Origin: Petrosia ficiformis
Lineage: Eukaryota > Porifera > Demospongiae > Haplosclerida > Petrosiidae
NCBI GenBank assembly: GCA_947044365.1
Contig: OX345636.1
Coordinates: forward strand, 26,401,466-26,465,465
Reading direction: 5' to 3'
Length of the DNA stretch: 64,000 nucleotides
A program made the position numbers and the translations under genes. The notes under the pieces are model-generated. The model was given only the letters and a program-made list of their open reading frames with translations, ran no database searches and was not told the DNA's origin. This document shows, piece by piece, positions 11,245 through 22,375 of the stretch. How positions within the stretch are numbered: the first letter of the stretch is position 1; each line of letters starts with the position of its first letter.

Positions 11245-11770
11245 TGTGGGATATGTTCTTTGTGATAATTACTTTCAACAGATACTGTGGTTTTTGTTAA
11301 AATTTCCTGTATGAAATTTTAAAAATATTTATGGCTATGTTCTTTGTGATAAATGAAGAATGATCGTGCACTTGAAACATTATTTATGCCAATATATATA
11401 CATGCCAATACACAGGCCAATACGCATGCTATATTATTACATTTTCATACTGTACATGGTCACACAACTGATGTACTATTGTGTTGTTATATCATCATTA
11501 TTTCTTGTAGTGACAACCTCATGCATGTGGGACATGTTCTTTGTGATAATAACAGATGATCCTGCATTTAAATAGGTTAATAACTAGAGAATGATTTAAA
11601 AAAAGGTTTTTTTACTTACTTATGGATGTGTTTATAACAACTTTCACCAGATACTGTGGTTTTTGTTGCAATTTCCTGTGGTGAATTTATTCATGATATG
11701 TTCTTTGTGACAATGAATGATGATCCCCACACTTAATAAGGTTATTCACTTACACATTCCAATAAATATG
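11245..11770. repeat. Degenerate direct repeats around TATGTTCTTTGTGATAA
   Basis: Three diverged units occur at about 11245-11370, 11521-11580 and 11632-11770. They share TATGTTCTTTGTGATAA, GATACTGTGGTTTTTGTT and AATTTCCTGT blocks. The overlapping ORFs are by-products of the repeats. Function is unknown. Confidence 0.6.
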
Positions 11771-12201
11771 CTATATAAATACTATTGCATGTTTACTATT
11801 CAGATAACATTCATCAGAGATCTCTGGATCTTCATCGAACCAATAGTTGGCCTGTGTACTCTCTCTCTACTGACAGCTCTTCTCCAGTTCAAGATTATTG
11901 GTACCTTACTTTTTTTTCTGTTGGCCTTGTTCTAATTGTCGTATGCCTGCATACATGAACTAAAATAAAATGTTTTCAGGGATTTCAGTTTGATAATTTT
12001 AGGTTTCAAACAATTCACATCGTTACAAATATTTTTGTTTCTGTATGCTGCATTAGTAATTACGGTCCAAGGTAAGTGAATTTAGAAAGATGATTATATA
12101 ATGATATACTACATTCATTTGTTTATTAGACACTTCGTCAACAATAAAAGCAACAAAGCAGTATGAAAACAAAATCTGCCAAAAAACCAGTGAATAGGGG
12201 T

Positions 12202-12879
12202 TTAATCCTTTACAGGCGATAATTAAACTGGGCGTTTTTCATATATTCCGAAATTAATTATCTAGGAAAACGTGTGGGTGGAGCGTGTAGTAAGTAAAGA
12301 TTTTCACCACTATAACTCTCCCATTTTATGAAAGTAGAGTTTCTAACTTACTTTGCTGGAAAGAAGAGTATTTGAGAAAGCTATAGATGTAACATTTATG
12401 CTTCGCTATTAGCAGGAAGGTAGCAAGGCAAGTGCTTTAATATTTAGTAGTCGAAGGGCAACGCCCACATCCTTACTAACCTGTATAACTTCCACATTTT
12501 AAACAACACAGACTTATGACTTACGTACTTAGACAGAGGAGCTTCTAACAAAGTCGTAGATACCAAATACATGCTTCGTTAGATGGAAGAAAGTAGCAAG
12601 ACGAGTGTTTGAAAGTGCAGTGGTCAGTGCCAACACCCGCACTTAGCGTCATTGGCAATTCGATCGCTTAATAACTTTGGATTTGTTACTCAAATAGCTT
12701 CAAGTTTTGCACTGCTTAAAGAACATGTAGTGCACTGTCTTTTGTAAAAAATTGGTTGAAAAATACCGAAGCAATTCAAAAATACGACCATCAGTACTCA
12801 TGACGTCTGTAGACGTCATTCGCTTTTAACGGTTTAATGTTTATGACGTGTGTAGACGTCATCCGCCACTAAAGGTTAA
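12202..12879. mobile_element. Second copy of the TTAA-type MITE, inverted
   Basis: TTAATCCTTTA at 12202 and TAAAGGTTAA ending at 12879 are inverted. Read on the minus strand, the interior shares long blocks with 5243-5873, including TCAAACACTCRTCTTGCT, AACGAAGCATGT and GCCCGTCGACTACTA-like text. It also contains two palindromic GACGTCTACA(C/G)ACGTCAT-like motifs near 12806 and 12852. It is noncoding. Confidence 0.6.
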
Positions 12880-13990
12880 AATATGGATGAGCGGTGATAG
12901 CTACATTTTTGAATTGGATGTATATACAGTGATAAAGTAGAGGTTGGATTAGGAAGCAAGGTTGTTGAAACACCATCACATATGGTTTGACAATTATTTA
13001 TCATCAGTTGATCTTCCCCTATCACTTTTAAGGTCGGTCTCGTCTTTATGGTGTGGGACACTGAGAAGTAATAGAAAGGGCTTCCCAGATCAGCTGAACT
13101 CTAAAGTGAAGATAGGTTGATTTTATTACCACATCAGACTTAAAAGCAAAAAAATATTACAATTATCCTATTCTGGTTTCTGTTTGATCTCACTGTCACT
13201 AATGGCACATATTATCCAAACATTACAGTGCTATGAGAACAAAATCCATGAAGGTGTTCAGCTAATGCCAAGGCTACAGCTCACAGAAAAGACTTGGACG
13301 TCCTTTTTCTAGCCAACCATTGAAGGAACTGAAACTCAAACATTTCACTTTTCGAGGAGCTGAAAAATCTCACCGCTGCCATATGTGTCACAAAAAGAAA
13401 TCACAAGTGAAACAGTGTGGTACTACAGGGAATGGCAGTTTTCTTATGCCACAATGATGACTGTTTTTTATGAGTATCTTAAATAACCTTTGCATTTTAT
13501 TCGTAGACTAATTACACAGCACATTTATTCTCATTTCAATCATCCAACAGTCAATTTCAATGTAAATATTTATTCACTCATTCCATTCCAATTTGATCAC
13601 ACCATAGAATCATAAATAATTGCTAATTATATACTTACATTACATTTAAAAAAAACTAATTGTCACAATGTGTAACCTTTTCAACTTCTCCTTCTCCAAT
13701 TCCCTTTCCACTGCTTTTGTCATCTGTTACTCCACACTCTTCCTTAGTTCCATTTTTTTTTCCTTCTTGCTCAGCATTATTAATTTCTATCTTTTCTTTT
13801 TCTATTTGTAAGACCCGATCCCACTGCTCGTCCATTTTTGATATAACTCTGTTAGAACAGCTGTCAATTCTTCAGTCTTTCTTCTACACTCTCCATTGTT
13901 TGTTTTCCGCAGTCTAGAATTTGGAATAATTATGACTGTTGACCAATATCTGAACTCTGAAGTAAGAAGTAAAATTTGACATCAGTGAAG
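12880..13990. other. No confident gene; possible piggyBac C-terminus
   Basis: At about 13310-13450 one plus-strand frame reads LKELKLKHFTFRGAEKSHRC then HMCHKKKSQVKQC. The basic stretch followed by CxxC is vaguely like the C-terminal cysteine-rich end of piggyBac transposases. It is too short and broken to annotate as such. Confidence 0.2.
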
Positions 13991-13995
13991 TAGAA

Positions 13996-14564
13996 ATGAG
14001 CGATAACGATCAGGATCCCATGGTGGATCCCTTGGGTAGTAGTTCATGTGAAATGAATTGAGTAGTGATAACTCTGATGATAATGATAATGAAAGTAATA
14101 CCATTACTGACAAGGAAGAAATGAGTGAGTTTGGTAGTGATTCAAGTGGTACTACCAATAGTAATCCTGAGTCAAGCGGCAGTGCTGATAATGATGAACC
14201 TAACAACAATGACGTAGGTCGAAGAGAACGAGGAAGTAGTCATAGGGGAAGAGCAAGAGGTCGTGGTAGACAAGGGAGAAGCAAAGCAGTAGGACAAGGA
14301 AACGGATCGAGATCTGCTCAAGGGAGGAAGACTTCACGAAGGGCTTCTTTGACTATTCCTTCTCCTGCCAAAACCATAACAGTTACTGACACCACATTCG
14401 TTCGTGGTGTAAATGTGACCGTGGATGCGAAAATCGGTCATTTGTCACAAAAGTTTATAATGAGATATTGGCCAAACATGCAATTTCACTTTATAAATAC
14501 GATTTCGGTTTTATTTAATATTTATGTGCATGAATACCTTAGAAAACTATTCTCCAAGTCCTAA
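13996..14564 (+). pseudogene. Acidic/RG-rich disordered ORF, frameshifted
   Basis: ATG 13996 starts MSDNDQDPMVDPLGSSSCE, then hits TGA. One base away the frame continues LSSDNSDDNDNESNTITD, an acidic serine-rich stretch, followed by an arginine-glycine tract (HRGRARGRGRQGRSK) and SLTIPSPAKTITVTDT. The long frame itself has no ATG at its start, so a one-base frameshift is the simplest reading. Such N-termini occur on several transposases. No catalytic domain follows. Confidence 0.4.
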
Positions 14565-14749
14565 AGCTGAAATCCCTGTAGTTTGTCTACAACAATCGTT
14601 TAAACACAGTGCGTTGTAAATCTTTCTGCTCGACATTTTACGTTAACGAAATGTAACACGGATCATGAAACGAACAATATACTGGCATTAAACCACACCC
14701 CATAGCAACGGTATTAGCAACGTATCTTTATTTAGTTTATTATGGTAAA

Positions 14750-16541
14750 ATGGCTGATAGGAAATCCTCTAGTGATATTGCAAAGGACATAAACAGCTTT
14801 TTTCAAAGCTACTTGTCCTGTAATGATGGAGACACGGTGTCTGGCTACCTCCAGGACTATTTTTATAATGCGGGTGAGTTAAATATATTCATTATTTGCT
14901 AAATAAACATCAATGTCATATGAATAATGTTATGTCAACATTAGAGCAAAGTGATGATGATAGTGAATTTGATGATTTATCAGACAGCTCTGACACAGAT
15001 ATGGAGATTGATTGTACATCAGAAGAAACTCATGAAATGGAACAGTCAGACCTAGAAAAAAGGAATATTGGGGTGAGTTAGTAGTGTGTATGAATCAGGG
15101 TTGTTGTAATTGTAATTAAAGCCTAGTCATTGACCATTTTCACCTCAATTGTAATTATAATGTGTTGCCAACATATTACTGACAACAGCATTACTACTTT
15201 CTCATTAGTGTTATGTAGCAGCTGCAATTGGGAGTTACTGCAACATCTGCTACCTTAGACGTAGTCGTTACTCATGCAGGCACTATTATTCTTCCAAACT
15301 TTCACCAAGAAACACAAATTAATTTTGTTATTTCTGAAAATAATTCAATTACTAATTAATTTGTTTTTTGAAATGACTAACTATTGTTATAAAATTGTAA
15401 GACTAATGGTAGTGGTTCAATGTGGAGCTCTAATCATAATATTTTCATACTAATACATGTAGAATAAATAAAGCACACCCTAAACATGTGTTTCTGTTTA
15501 TTATACTTAGATGAAAAGGAGGTTGAGGATGAAGAAGAAACTATGGTGAACAAAATTGACTGCAGTGAGTTTATTTTTATAACAAGGTGTGAATTTTTTT
15601 AAATGACAATGTTTACATGTAGGAACTGAGATTAGTGAGATACATGTATCTACAGACCAGTGTGTAGATATAGAATGGAGTGAAGCTGATAAGAAGGAAG
15701 AAAAGCAAGTGGAAGATTTTGTGAGAGAAGGGTGTGGATGTGAACTATTGCGTGGCTCACCTTGTTACAGACAATTCTCAACATCTCATTATCAGGAAAT
15801 GAGAAATTATTGTGCTCAGCTTGATCATGATGCACTTGATCTTGCTGTAATGGGACAGATCATGGCTTTCACCAGCACTTCTGAGGAAACAAAAAGAAGG
15901 AAAACCGAGAGAAAGAAGTGTACGGTGATATTTCACCATTTATCACAGAAAGTAAAATATCATATTATACAAATGAAAACTACATTTATACCATGCTTTA
16001 CCATCAGGTATGCAAGAAGACATTCCTCTTCTTACACAAGATGGGGAAAAGTCGCTTCAATGCTTTAAAGTGGAGCTTCCTCAATAATGGCCTAGTACCA
16101 AGGTAAACTTCTTATCATAACAAATGGCAGTGTTAAATAACAAACTATATTTCATTTACAATTTTTACGTGTAGGACACATGGCAACTCACATTCCCAAC
16201 CACACAATGCACTTACAGCAGCAGATGTGGAAGCTATGAAGAAGTTTCTGACGAACTATGCAGAACAGAATGCTGTACATCTCCCAGGGAGAATACCAGG
16301 GTACAAGAACTATAAGGTTCACCTTCTCCCTTCTAGTAACACTAAAAGGTCTATTTGGGAGTTGTATAAAGATGCTTCTGTAGGAACGCCTGTACGGGTG
16401 ATGGGATATAGCTCCTGTAAATTATGGAAGAGATATATGCCATATACCATAGTTGCTAAATCGAAATCCGATCTTTGCTGGCAATGTATGAAGAATAATT
16501 CTGCAATAGCCAGAACCTCAAATTTAGCAATAAGTCAATAG
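14750..16541 (+). pseudogene. DUF7869-like multi-exon gene (copy B)
   Basis: The exon structure is clear. Exon 1 14750-14873 (MADRKSSSDIAKDINSFFQ, donor GTGAGT). Exon 2 14945-15072 (EQSDDDSEFDDLSDSSDTD, donor GTGAGT). Exon 3 15511-15564 (acidic). Exon 4 from 15623 (REGCGCELLRGSPCYRQF, ALDLAVMGQIMAFTSTS). Next comes VCKKTFLFLHKMGKSRF, LNNGLVPR, donor, then HNALTAADVEAMKKFL, NAVHLPGRIPGYKNYKVHL, KSDLCWQCMKNNSAIA. This is the N-terminal and middle part of the same family as copies A and C. A frameshift near 15910 may instead be an unrecognised intron. The gene stops at TAG just before a hAT insertion at 16553, and no C-terminal core is found beyond it. Confidence 0.65.
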
Positions 16542-16552
16542 ATAGTCCAGTC

Positions 16553-19001
16553 CAGTGTTTCCAATAAGCTAAATTGGCGCGACATTGGCGCTAAAGAAAA
16601 CAATACTGGCACACAGCATCGTCATCCTTGTGCTTTCGTGGCGCAAAAAGATGACTAATGTGCGACACTATTATGCGCATGCACAGTAGTGACTGTACCA
16701 CGTGATACTTTTGTAATGGCGGAACCACCTGAGAAGAGATCGAGGCAGCTAGTTCTCACAAGTGACTGTGAATCTGAGCATTCCGAGGAGCAATCTCAAG
16801 GTAGCTCAAGTGGTTCAGCTGGCACTCACAAGAGGAGGCAGTTTTTACAACATTGGTTAAAAGATTTACCCTTGGCTAACAGTGGAAGGTACAGGTGTGG
16901 ACATTACCGTGTATTGGAAGAAAAGGCCTAGTAGTGGGTGGAAGAAAGAATATTTACAGAGACATTCTGATAGCAATCAGCATACCAGTCATGCCCCAAT
17001 GACAGCGCAAATGGTGGAGGCTGTGAAGTATCGTGGCTTTTTTCAGAGTACTTCAAAGTCTGCTACCGAGCAACAAACTCTTGGCTTGCTGCATGACATT
17101 TATTTTGTTGTCACTAATGGATTACCTGTTTATAAGTCTGATGCTCTTCATTGTCTAGTAGAGTTTCAGCTGAGATATTTTTCTGATGAATCAGATGGGC
17201 AACGAAGGTCTTACCTTTCGAAATCACACCGCACAAACGATAGCACTTGGGAGTTTGTCCATGCATTAAATTCTGTGGTTGAAAACAATGATATCTCTAA
17301 GCTAAAAGAAGCCAGTTTTTTTTCGTTACTATTGGATGAATCAAATGATATTTCTGTCACTAAAAATCTTATGGTTTATGTTCAGTTTGTCGATGTAACA
17401 TCTATTTCAGTTGAAGTAATGTTTCTGAGGAATGCACCTTTGTCTACTTGTGATGCTGATACTATTGTATCTGTTATTACTGAAATTTGTACGACTATGG
17501 GTGTTAATTTAAAGAAAATGATTATGTTTACAAGTGATGGTGCAGCAGTGATGTTAGGTTGTAATAATGGTGTTTATGTGAAGCTCAAAGCTCTTTCAAC
17601 ACCTCATCTAATTGAGTATCACTGTGTTGCCCACAGGGAAGCATTAGCTGTTGGAGATGCATACCGTTCGATTTCTTACTTTATAAAGCTTGAGAGTGTT
17701 ATCAAAGCTATATTTTCACACTTTTCACACTCTTCACACTCCAGTGTACGCACTGCTAACCTTAAAAATGTTTTCACTGTTTTGGAAAGGAAGCATATTA
17801 GACTGAAAAAAATAAAAATACATGATATTCGATGGCTAAGCAGAATGGAAGCAGTTGAAGCTATTGTTAAGTCGTATGAAGTTTTAGTAACATATTTTGA
17901 AGATTTGAGTCAGCAAGATGTTGTAGCTTCTGGTCTTGTGAAGCAGCTGAAAATGTATCGTTTTGTTTTATCCCTTCATTTCTTACTAGATGTTTTAACT
18001 ACTCTAGGTCAGCTGAGCAAGACATTTCAAATACTTGCTTATCATCCCTGTGATGCTTGCCACAAAATTGCTGAGGTTTATGATGTATTACAAGATCGAT
18101 ACTTAAGAGACACTTTTAGATGGGGACCAAAAGCAGCTGAATGTATTGAAAAGATGGAAAAAGGAGACATTGATGTAATAGAGGCAGGAGATGAAGAGAA
18201 GAGAAAGTTGAGGAAGGACTGTATTGATTTTGTAACAGAAGTTCTAAATAATTTGAAATCTCGCTTTCCTCGTACCCAACAAGGAGTAGTAGAAGCTACA
18301 AAAATATTTGATCCTGGGAACTTACCTAATGATGATGTACTAGCTACATACGGTGAAGACGAGTTAGATGTGTTATCACTACATTATTCTGAGTTTGTTG
18401 ACAAAAGTCAATGTCAATCAGAATGGGAGATGCTTAAACGTTGCATGAGTGCCAATTACCGAAAAATGAAGCTTCAGACATTTGCATTATAAAGCTTGCT
18501 GTAGACGAGGGAATGAAAATTCAATACCCATCACTATCCATTCTTGCCGAAGTAGTTCTTACATATCCAGCAAGCACAGCACAAGTTGAGCGGGGAGTTT
18601 CAACCCAAAACATCATTAAAAACAAAACCAGAAATCGGCTAGGTTCTTGCCATCTTGATCAACTGATATGTTTGAAACTTAATTCTCCAAAAATTGAAGA
18701 TTTTCCTTTCCATCAGGCCTATTTAAACTGGCTTGCTGATAAGAAACGCCGCTATGTCATTGTCTCTCCAAAACAACAAGAATCTGAATCTGATGAATTT
18801 GATTATTATTAAATACATTCTATCTCTCACTTTCTCACACACACTCTCTCATTTATTTGAAATGTTATTAATCAGTGTTTTTATTGTTTGAAGAAATAAT
18901 TTCATGAAACACTTTTGGCGCAAAATATTTCAGCACTGGCACAATAATAAATTATTTAGAGCCAAATTGGCCCCCTGCCCTTAGACTTATTGGAAACACT
19001 G
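16553..19001 (+). mobile_element. Complete hAT element with 8-bp target duplication
   Basis: Ends are CAGTGTTTCCAATAAG at 16553 and its exact reverse complement CTTATTGGAAACACTG ending at 19001. Both sides carry GTCCAGTC (16545-16552 and 19002-19009), the 8-bp duplication typical of hAT. Subterminal GGCGC/GCGCC motifs occur near both ends (TTGGCGCGACATTGGCGC near 16575, TTTTGGCGCAAAATATTT near 18915). The element is 2449 bp and encodes one transposase on the plus strand. Confidence 0.9.
16716..18812 (+). pseudogene. hAT transposase (KIAA1586/ZNF862-like group), two frameshifts
   Basis: ATG 16716 begins MAEPPEKRSRQLVLTSDCES with an acidic/serine N-terminus and a small C/H region. A shift near 16900 moves to the main frame (to 18492). 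That frame has LLLDESNDISVTKNLMVYV, FTSDGAAVMLGCNNGV, YHCVAHREALAVGDAY (C-x-AH-x3-A block) and HDIRWLSRMEAVEAI, the DDE/RW order of hAT catalytic domains. A second shift near 18480 leads into the dimerisation end: YPASTAQVERGVSTQNIIK, NRLGSCHLDQLICL, ending at 18812. The two shifts are the only visible lesions, and the first could be an intron. The element ends are intact, so the lesions are probably recent. Confidence 0.85.
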
Positions 19002-19172
19002 GTCCAGTCCTTAAAACTAGAGTACGTCCATCCAGAAGATCTAAGTGCGAAATGAAAGGACCATATCCACCATTTTACCTACCACTTGGACCCAATTCTA
19101 CATACAGCTACAACAACCGCATTAGCCTCTTAGAGGCTGCATATCCAACAATGCATTTAGTATTGCATCCTT

Positions 19173-19352
19173 ACACATGTATAATATTAGTGTTTTTCTA
19201 AATCTTGGTATTGTGGAGGATGCCTCCCTTGCTCAACATTTTATTCATTTTCTGTTACTTATTTACATTATACATGTGTAATACACATGTATAATATTAT
19301 TGTTTCTCTAAATCTGGGTAATGTGGAGGATGCCTCCCTTGCTCAACATTTT
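19173..19352. repeat. Direct duplication, about 70 bp, period 110
   Basis: ACACATGTATAATATTA...GCTCAACATTTT occurs at 19173-19242 and again at 19283-19352, with few differences (TTTTTCTAAATCTTGG versus TTTCTCTAAATCTGGG). The region has no gene. The 74-codon ORF here is a by-product. Confidence 0.7.
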
Positions 19353-19876
19353 CTTGTTAATTTATGTGCACATACAATAATTAAAACGAGAATGCAAAAA
19401 GTACTTAATTATGTACTGTTTCTTAAACTTATGTTCATGTTAGCAAGTGTGAAGCCTGTTTTCATGCAAGTGCATTCTGCAATAATTAGTTTTGTGAAGG
19501 CTGCCAGATGAACATTACATGTAAAAACTATTTAATTAAACCATCACTATTTAATTATATGCATGAAATTTCTGTGTGCTCCATTTAATCATGCATTCCA
19601 GTATTAACATTCGTCACATTTCTATTAAATTTTATTCAATGAATTAGTTATAACTCACTGTGAGGTGACATGCCACCATAATTTACCACAACATAATTAT
19701 TAAAACTTAAAATAAACAAGCAGCTAGTATAATTATTAACAATCACTGTGATGTGGTGGCAACCACCATTTTTCACACAGTATTATAGAAATAGTATAGA
19801 AAGCAATAGTGTAGTACATAATTATATTGTGGCAACCACCATTAACTGAAGTACAAATATGTTGTGTAGTGATGCT

Positions 19877-21040
19877 TTAATAACCTGTAGCTTCTCCACT
19901 TTTCCTGACAATTTCAGGCAAAACCTTATGAAGATGACCAATGTATTTTCGACACTTTCTAATGGACACTGTTCCCAAAAATTTCTCAATTCCATCAATT
20001 AATTCCCTCTTTGTTTTTGGTTTTTCTTCTCGGCGGATATACTCCTGGAGAATAAAAATGACATACATGTAATAATATTGTTTACATTACTGGAAGCCTA
20101 TTGAATTGTAGCTACACTGTCAATAAAATATATTCAAGTTATAATAATACCAAAATACGTAACTACATATATATAGTATACATATATATAGTATACATAC
20201 CTTCAATTCATGCCACAGGTTTTCTATGGGGTTGGCATCAGGGGTCTCTGGTGGTGTTTGCCACCAATTGATGTTTTTTTCTGCATAGAACTGTTGAGCT
20301 AATTTTGAAGCGTGCTTGGGATCATTATCCTGCATAAATTGGTGTCTATCTGGATATGTGCGGTCTATAAATGGAACAAGACATCTGTTCAGAATTTCAG
20401 TATATGTTTGGGCATGCATTATTCCCTCAAAGACACATATGTCGGTTCTTCCCATCCAACTAATACCACCCCACACATGCACTTTAACAGGATGCTTTGG
20501 GCGAGGTTTGTTTGTTGGTTTTGCACCGGTTTTTCGACAACAAAAGCATTTGTGTGACTCCAATTGGATAGTTGATTCGTCACTCCATATTACATCATGA
20601 AAATTATCACAGTTCAGAAGACATGATTGTGCCCACTCAAACCGTTTCAGTTTGTAAACTCCACGAATAATTTGGCAATATGCAGCACCACGATATTTCC
20701 ATCCAAGGTTGTGCCTAAAACGGAGAATACTACTTTCAGACAAATGTATGTCATGCTGCTTCAGCAGCAATCGCAGTTGTGATGCAGTCATTTCGTCATT
20801 TTCTGTCATTAGAGAATCTATAAGTTGCAGAATATATGAAGTTGCTTTAGTTGGGCGTCCAGATCTATGAAAGCTTTTCACAGTACCATGAATCTTGTAT
20901 TTCCTCCAAACTCTGCGAACAGTTTCACACGTTGTAGTAACACCCTCATCTGTAAGTGTCTTTTGCACAGTTTGAGAAGATGCACCGGATGATTTCATGG
21001 AAATAATTCGTAACTTTGCATACTCAGAGAGCCTTGACAT
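19877..21040 (-). CDS. Tc1/mariner transposase, one intron, frame intact
   Basis: Joined exons 21040-20201 and 20044-19877 (intron with GTATGT donor and CTCCAG acceptor, phase 0) give about 335 residues, the usual Tc1 length. The N-terminus MSRLSEYAKLRIISMKSSGA and the bipartite helix-turn-helix (TVQKTLTDEGV; SGRPTKATSYILQLI) precede a DD34E core. The acidic residues are D in WSDESTIQLE (20581-20579), D in MQDNDPKHAS (20329-20327) and E in PIENLWHELK (20224-20222), with 34 residues between the last two. The C-terminus is RKCRKYIGHLHKVLPEIVRK. No stop or frameshift is visible, so it could be active. I could not pair inverted terminal repeats. A Tc1-like motif TACGGTACAAGTCAAAAGTT (minus strand, about 21178) may mark the 5' end. 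Confidence 0.85.
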
Positions 21041-21429
21041 ATTGCATATATGTATGTATGTAGTTATGTAAAGCGCTTACATATACTTGGTTTATAGAAG
21101 AGCACCAAGCCTCCAAGCAGCTCTTTTCACTACAAGACTTAGTACTAGGTGACAACAAAACTTTTGACTTGTACCGTACATGTCGCAAGAAGTCCAAAAA
21201 GCTCAGTAGACATGCGAACATGTCCATAACAACGCATAATTACGTCATATCAACACGATCATGGTGTTAAATCAGAGCTAATGAAATGAAGCATTATGTA
21301 GTGCTGTTATCTGAATTTGGTCAAAAATTGTCATAAGGGCTATTTTGTTAGACTTGATCACATATATAGTAATCTGTGTGAACACAGCACCAATATTTTG
21401 GTATGTAATAGTGTTTACTTTTATTGCAG

Positions 21430-22192
21430 ACTACTATTTCTTCAAAAACTGTTGTTGAGAAACTACAAAAATTTGAATTGAGTCCTAGTGTACATTTACG
21501 TAATCAACACCAAGTGGTCATTTTGCAGCACCTTCTGGGAAAACAACCATGGTTTACAAGCATTGGAGCATGTTTTCTCAACCCCTTACAAACTTCCTAA
21601 GAAATAGAATCATCATTTGGAATTGTAAACCGACAATTACAAATTTATAAATCATTGACAGTTGATCTAGGCCACTGAAGAGGCTTCAGGACGTGCCCTG
21701 ATGGGGACTTGTACTTTTAGAATTGACAGCTATATTACAAAGGGAAGAGTCAAGATTACGATTGAATGTTGACCATGAATACAGTTTGTTTATTCCCTAT
21801 CATAAGACCTGGCCCTAATTATATTGCAAATGTTGTAAGTACTGCTTTTATTAGTTTTATTTTTCCTCAGGGAAAAGAATACCAATAATCTTGCATCAAT
21901 ACAAGCTGATAAATTACAAAGATATAGAACTACCAGCTATCTGCAAGCTATGTTTCAAGGATTTATTATTAATGGGGTAAAATATTACCCATCATTTCTT
22001 CACTGTTCTACATATCTTAGCGATTGGCACTATTTTATGGTGAGTTGTGATGACAAACACTACATGAAAATTGAGTGGACACATTCATTCATGGGTAGGA
22101 ACCCAAGTGTTGAACATGCCAGATTTTTACAAGCTGTCGACCCTATATTTCATGGTGAAAAACTTGCTAGTGTGGAGGGAAAGTCAACATGA
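21430..22192 (+). pseudogene. Unrecognised two-exon gene remnant
   Basis: Exon 1 starts after TTATTGCAG at 21430 and reads TTISSKTVVEKLQKFELSPS then HQVVILQHLLGKQPWFTSIG, with an internal stop. Exon 2 starts after TTTTCCTCAG at 21871 and is open for about 107 codons: NNLASIQADKLQRYRTTS, FQGFIINGVKYYPSFLHC, LSDWHYFMVSCDDKHYMKIE, VEHARFLQAVDPIFHGEK, stop at 22192. It has the look of conserved protein (hydrophobic core, NGVKYYPSF), and I have only a vague memory of similar text in multi-copy invertebrate proteins. No function is assigned. It lies just upstream of the DUF7869-like gene on the same strand. Confidence 0.4.
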
Positions 22193-22375
22193 ATGAATAT
22201 TCATAAAGTCTTAATCTGTAATTTATGTTGTTAGAAAATTACATTACAATTTTGATTTTTTTGCAAAGGTTATATATGTGAGTGGTTCAAGTAAAACTCA
22301 AACCAAAACGGAGAAAAACGAATTAAAAGATAGAATACGGGAATATACTAATTTAGAACACATGTTGCTGTCTAG

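Noticed and set aside
13240..13460. piggyBac transposase C-terminus
   Set aside because: Only one short CxxC-containing stretch fits, with stops on both sides. The evidence is too thin for annotation.
13660..13917. Serine/proline/phenylalanine-rich plus-strand ORF
   Set aside because: It is the translation of a pyrimidine-rich tract. No start context and no domain.
20312..20600. Two plus-strand ORFs of 81 and 94 codons
   Set aside because: Both are antisense to the Tc1 transposase catalytic domain.
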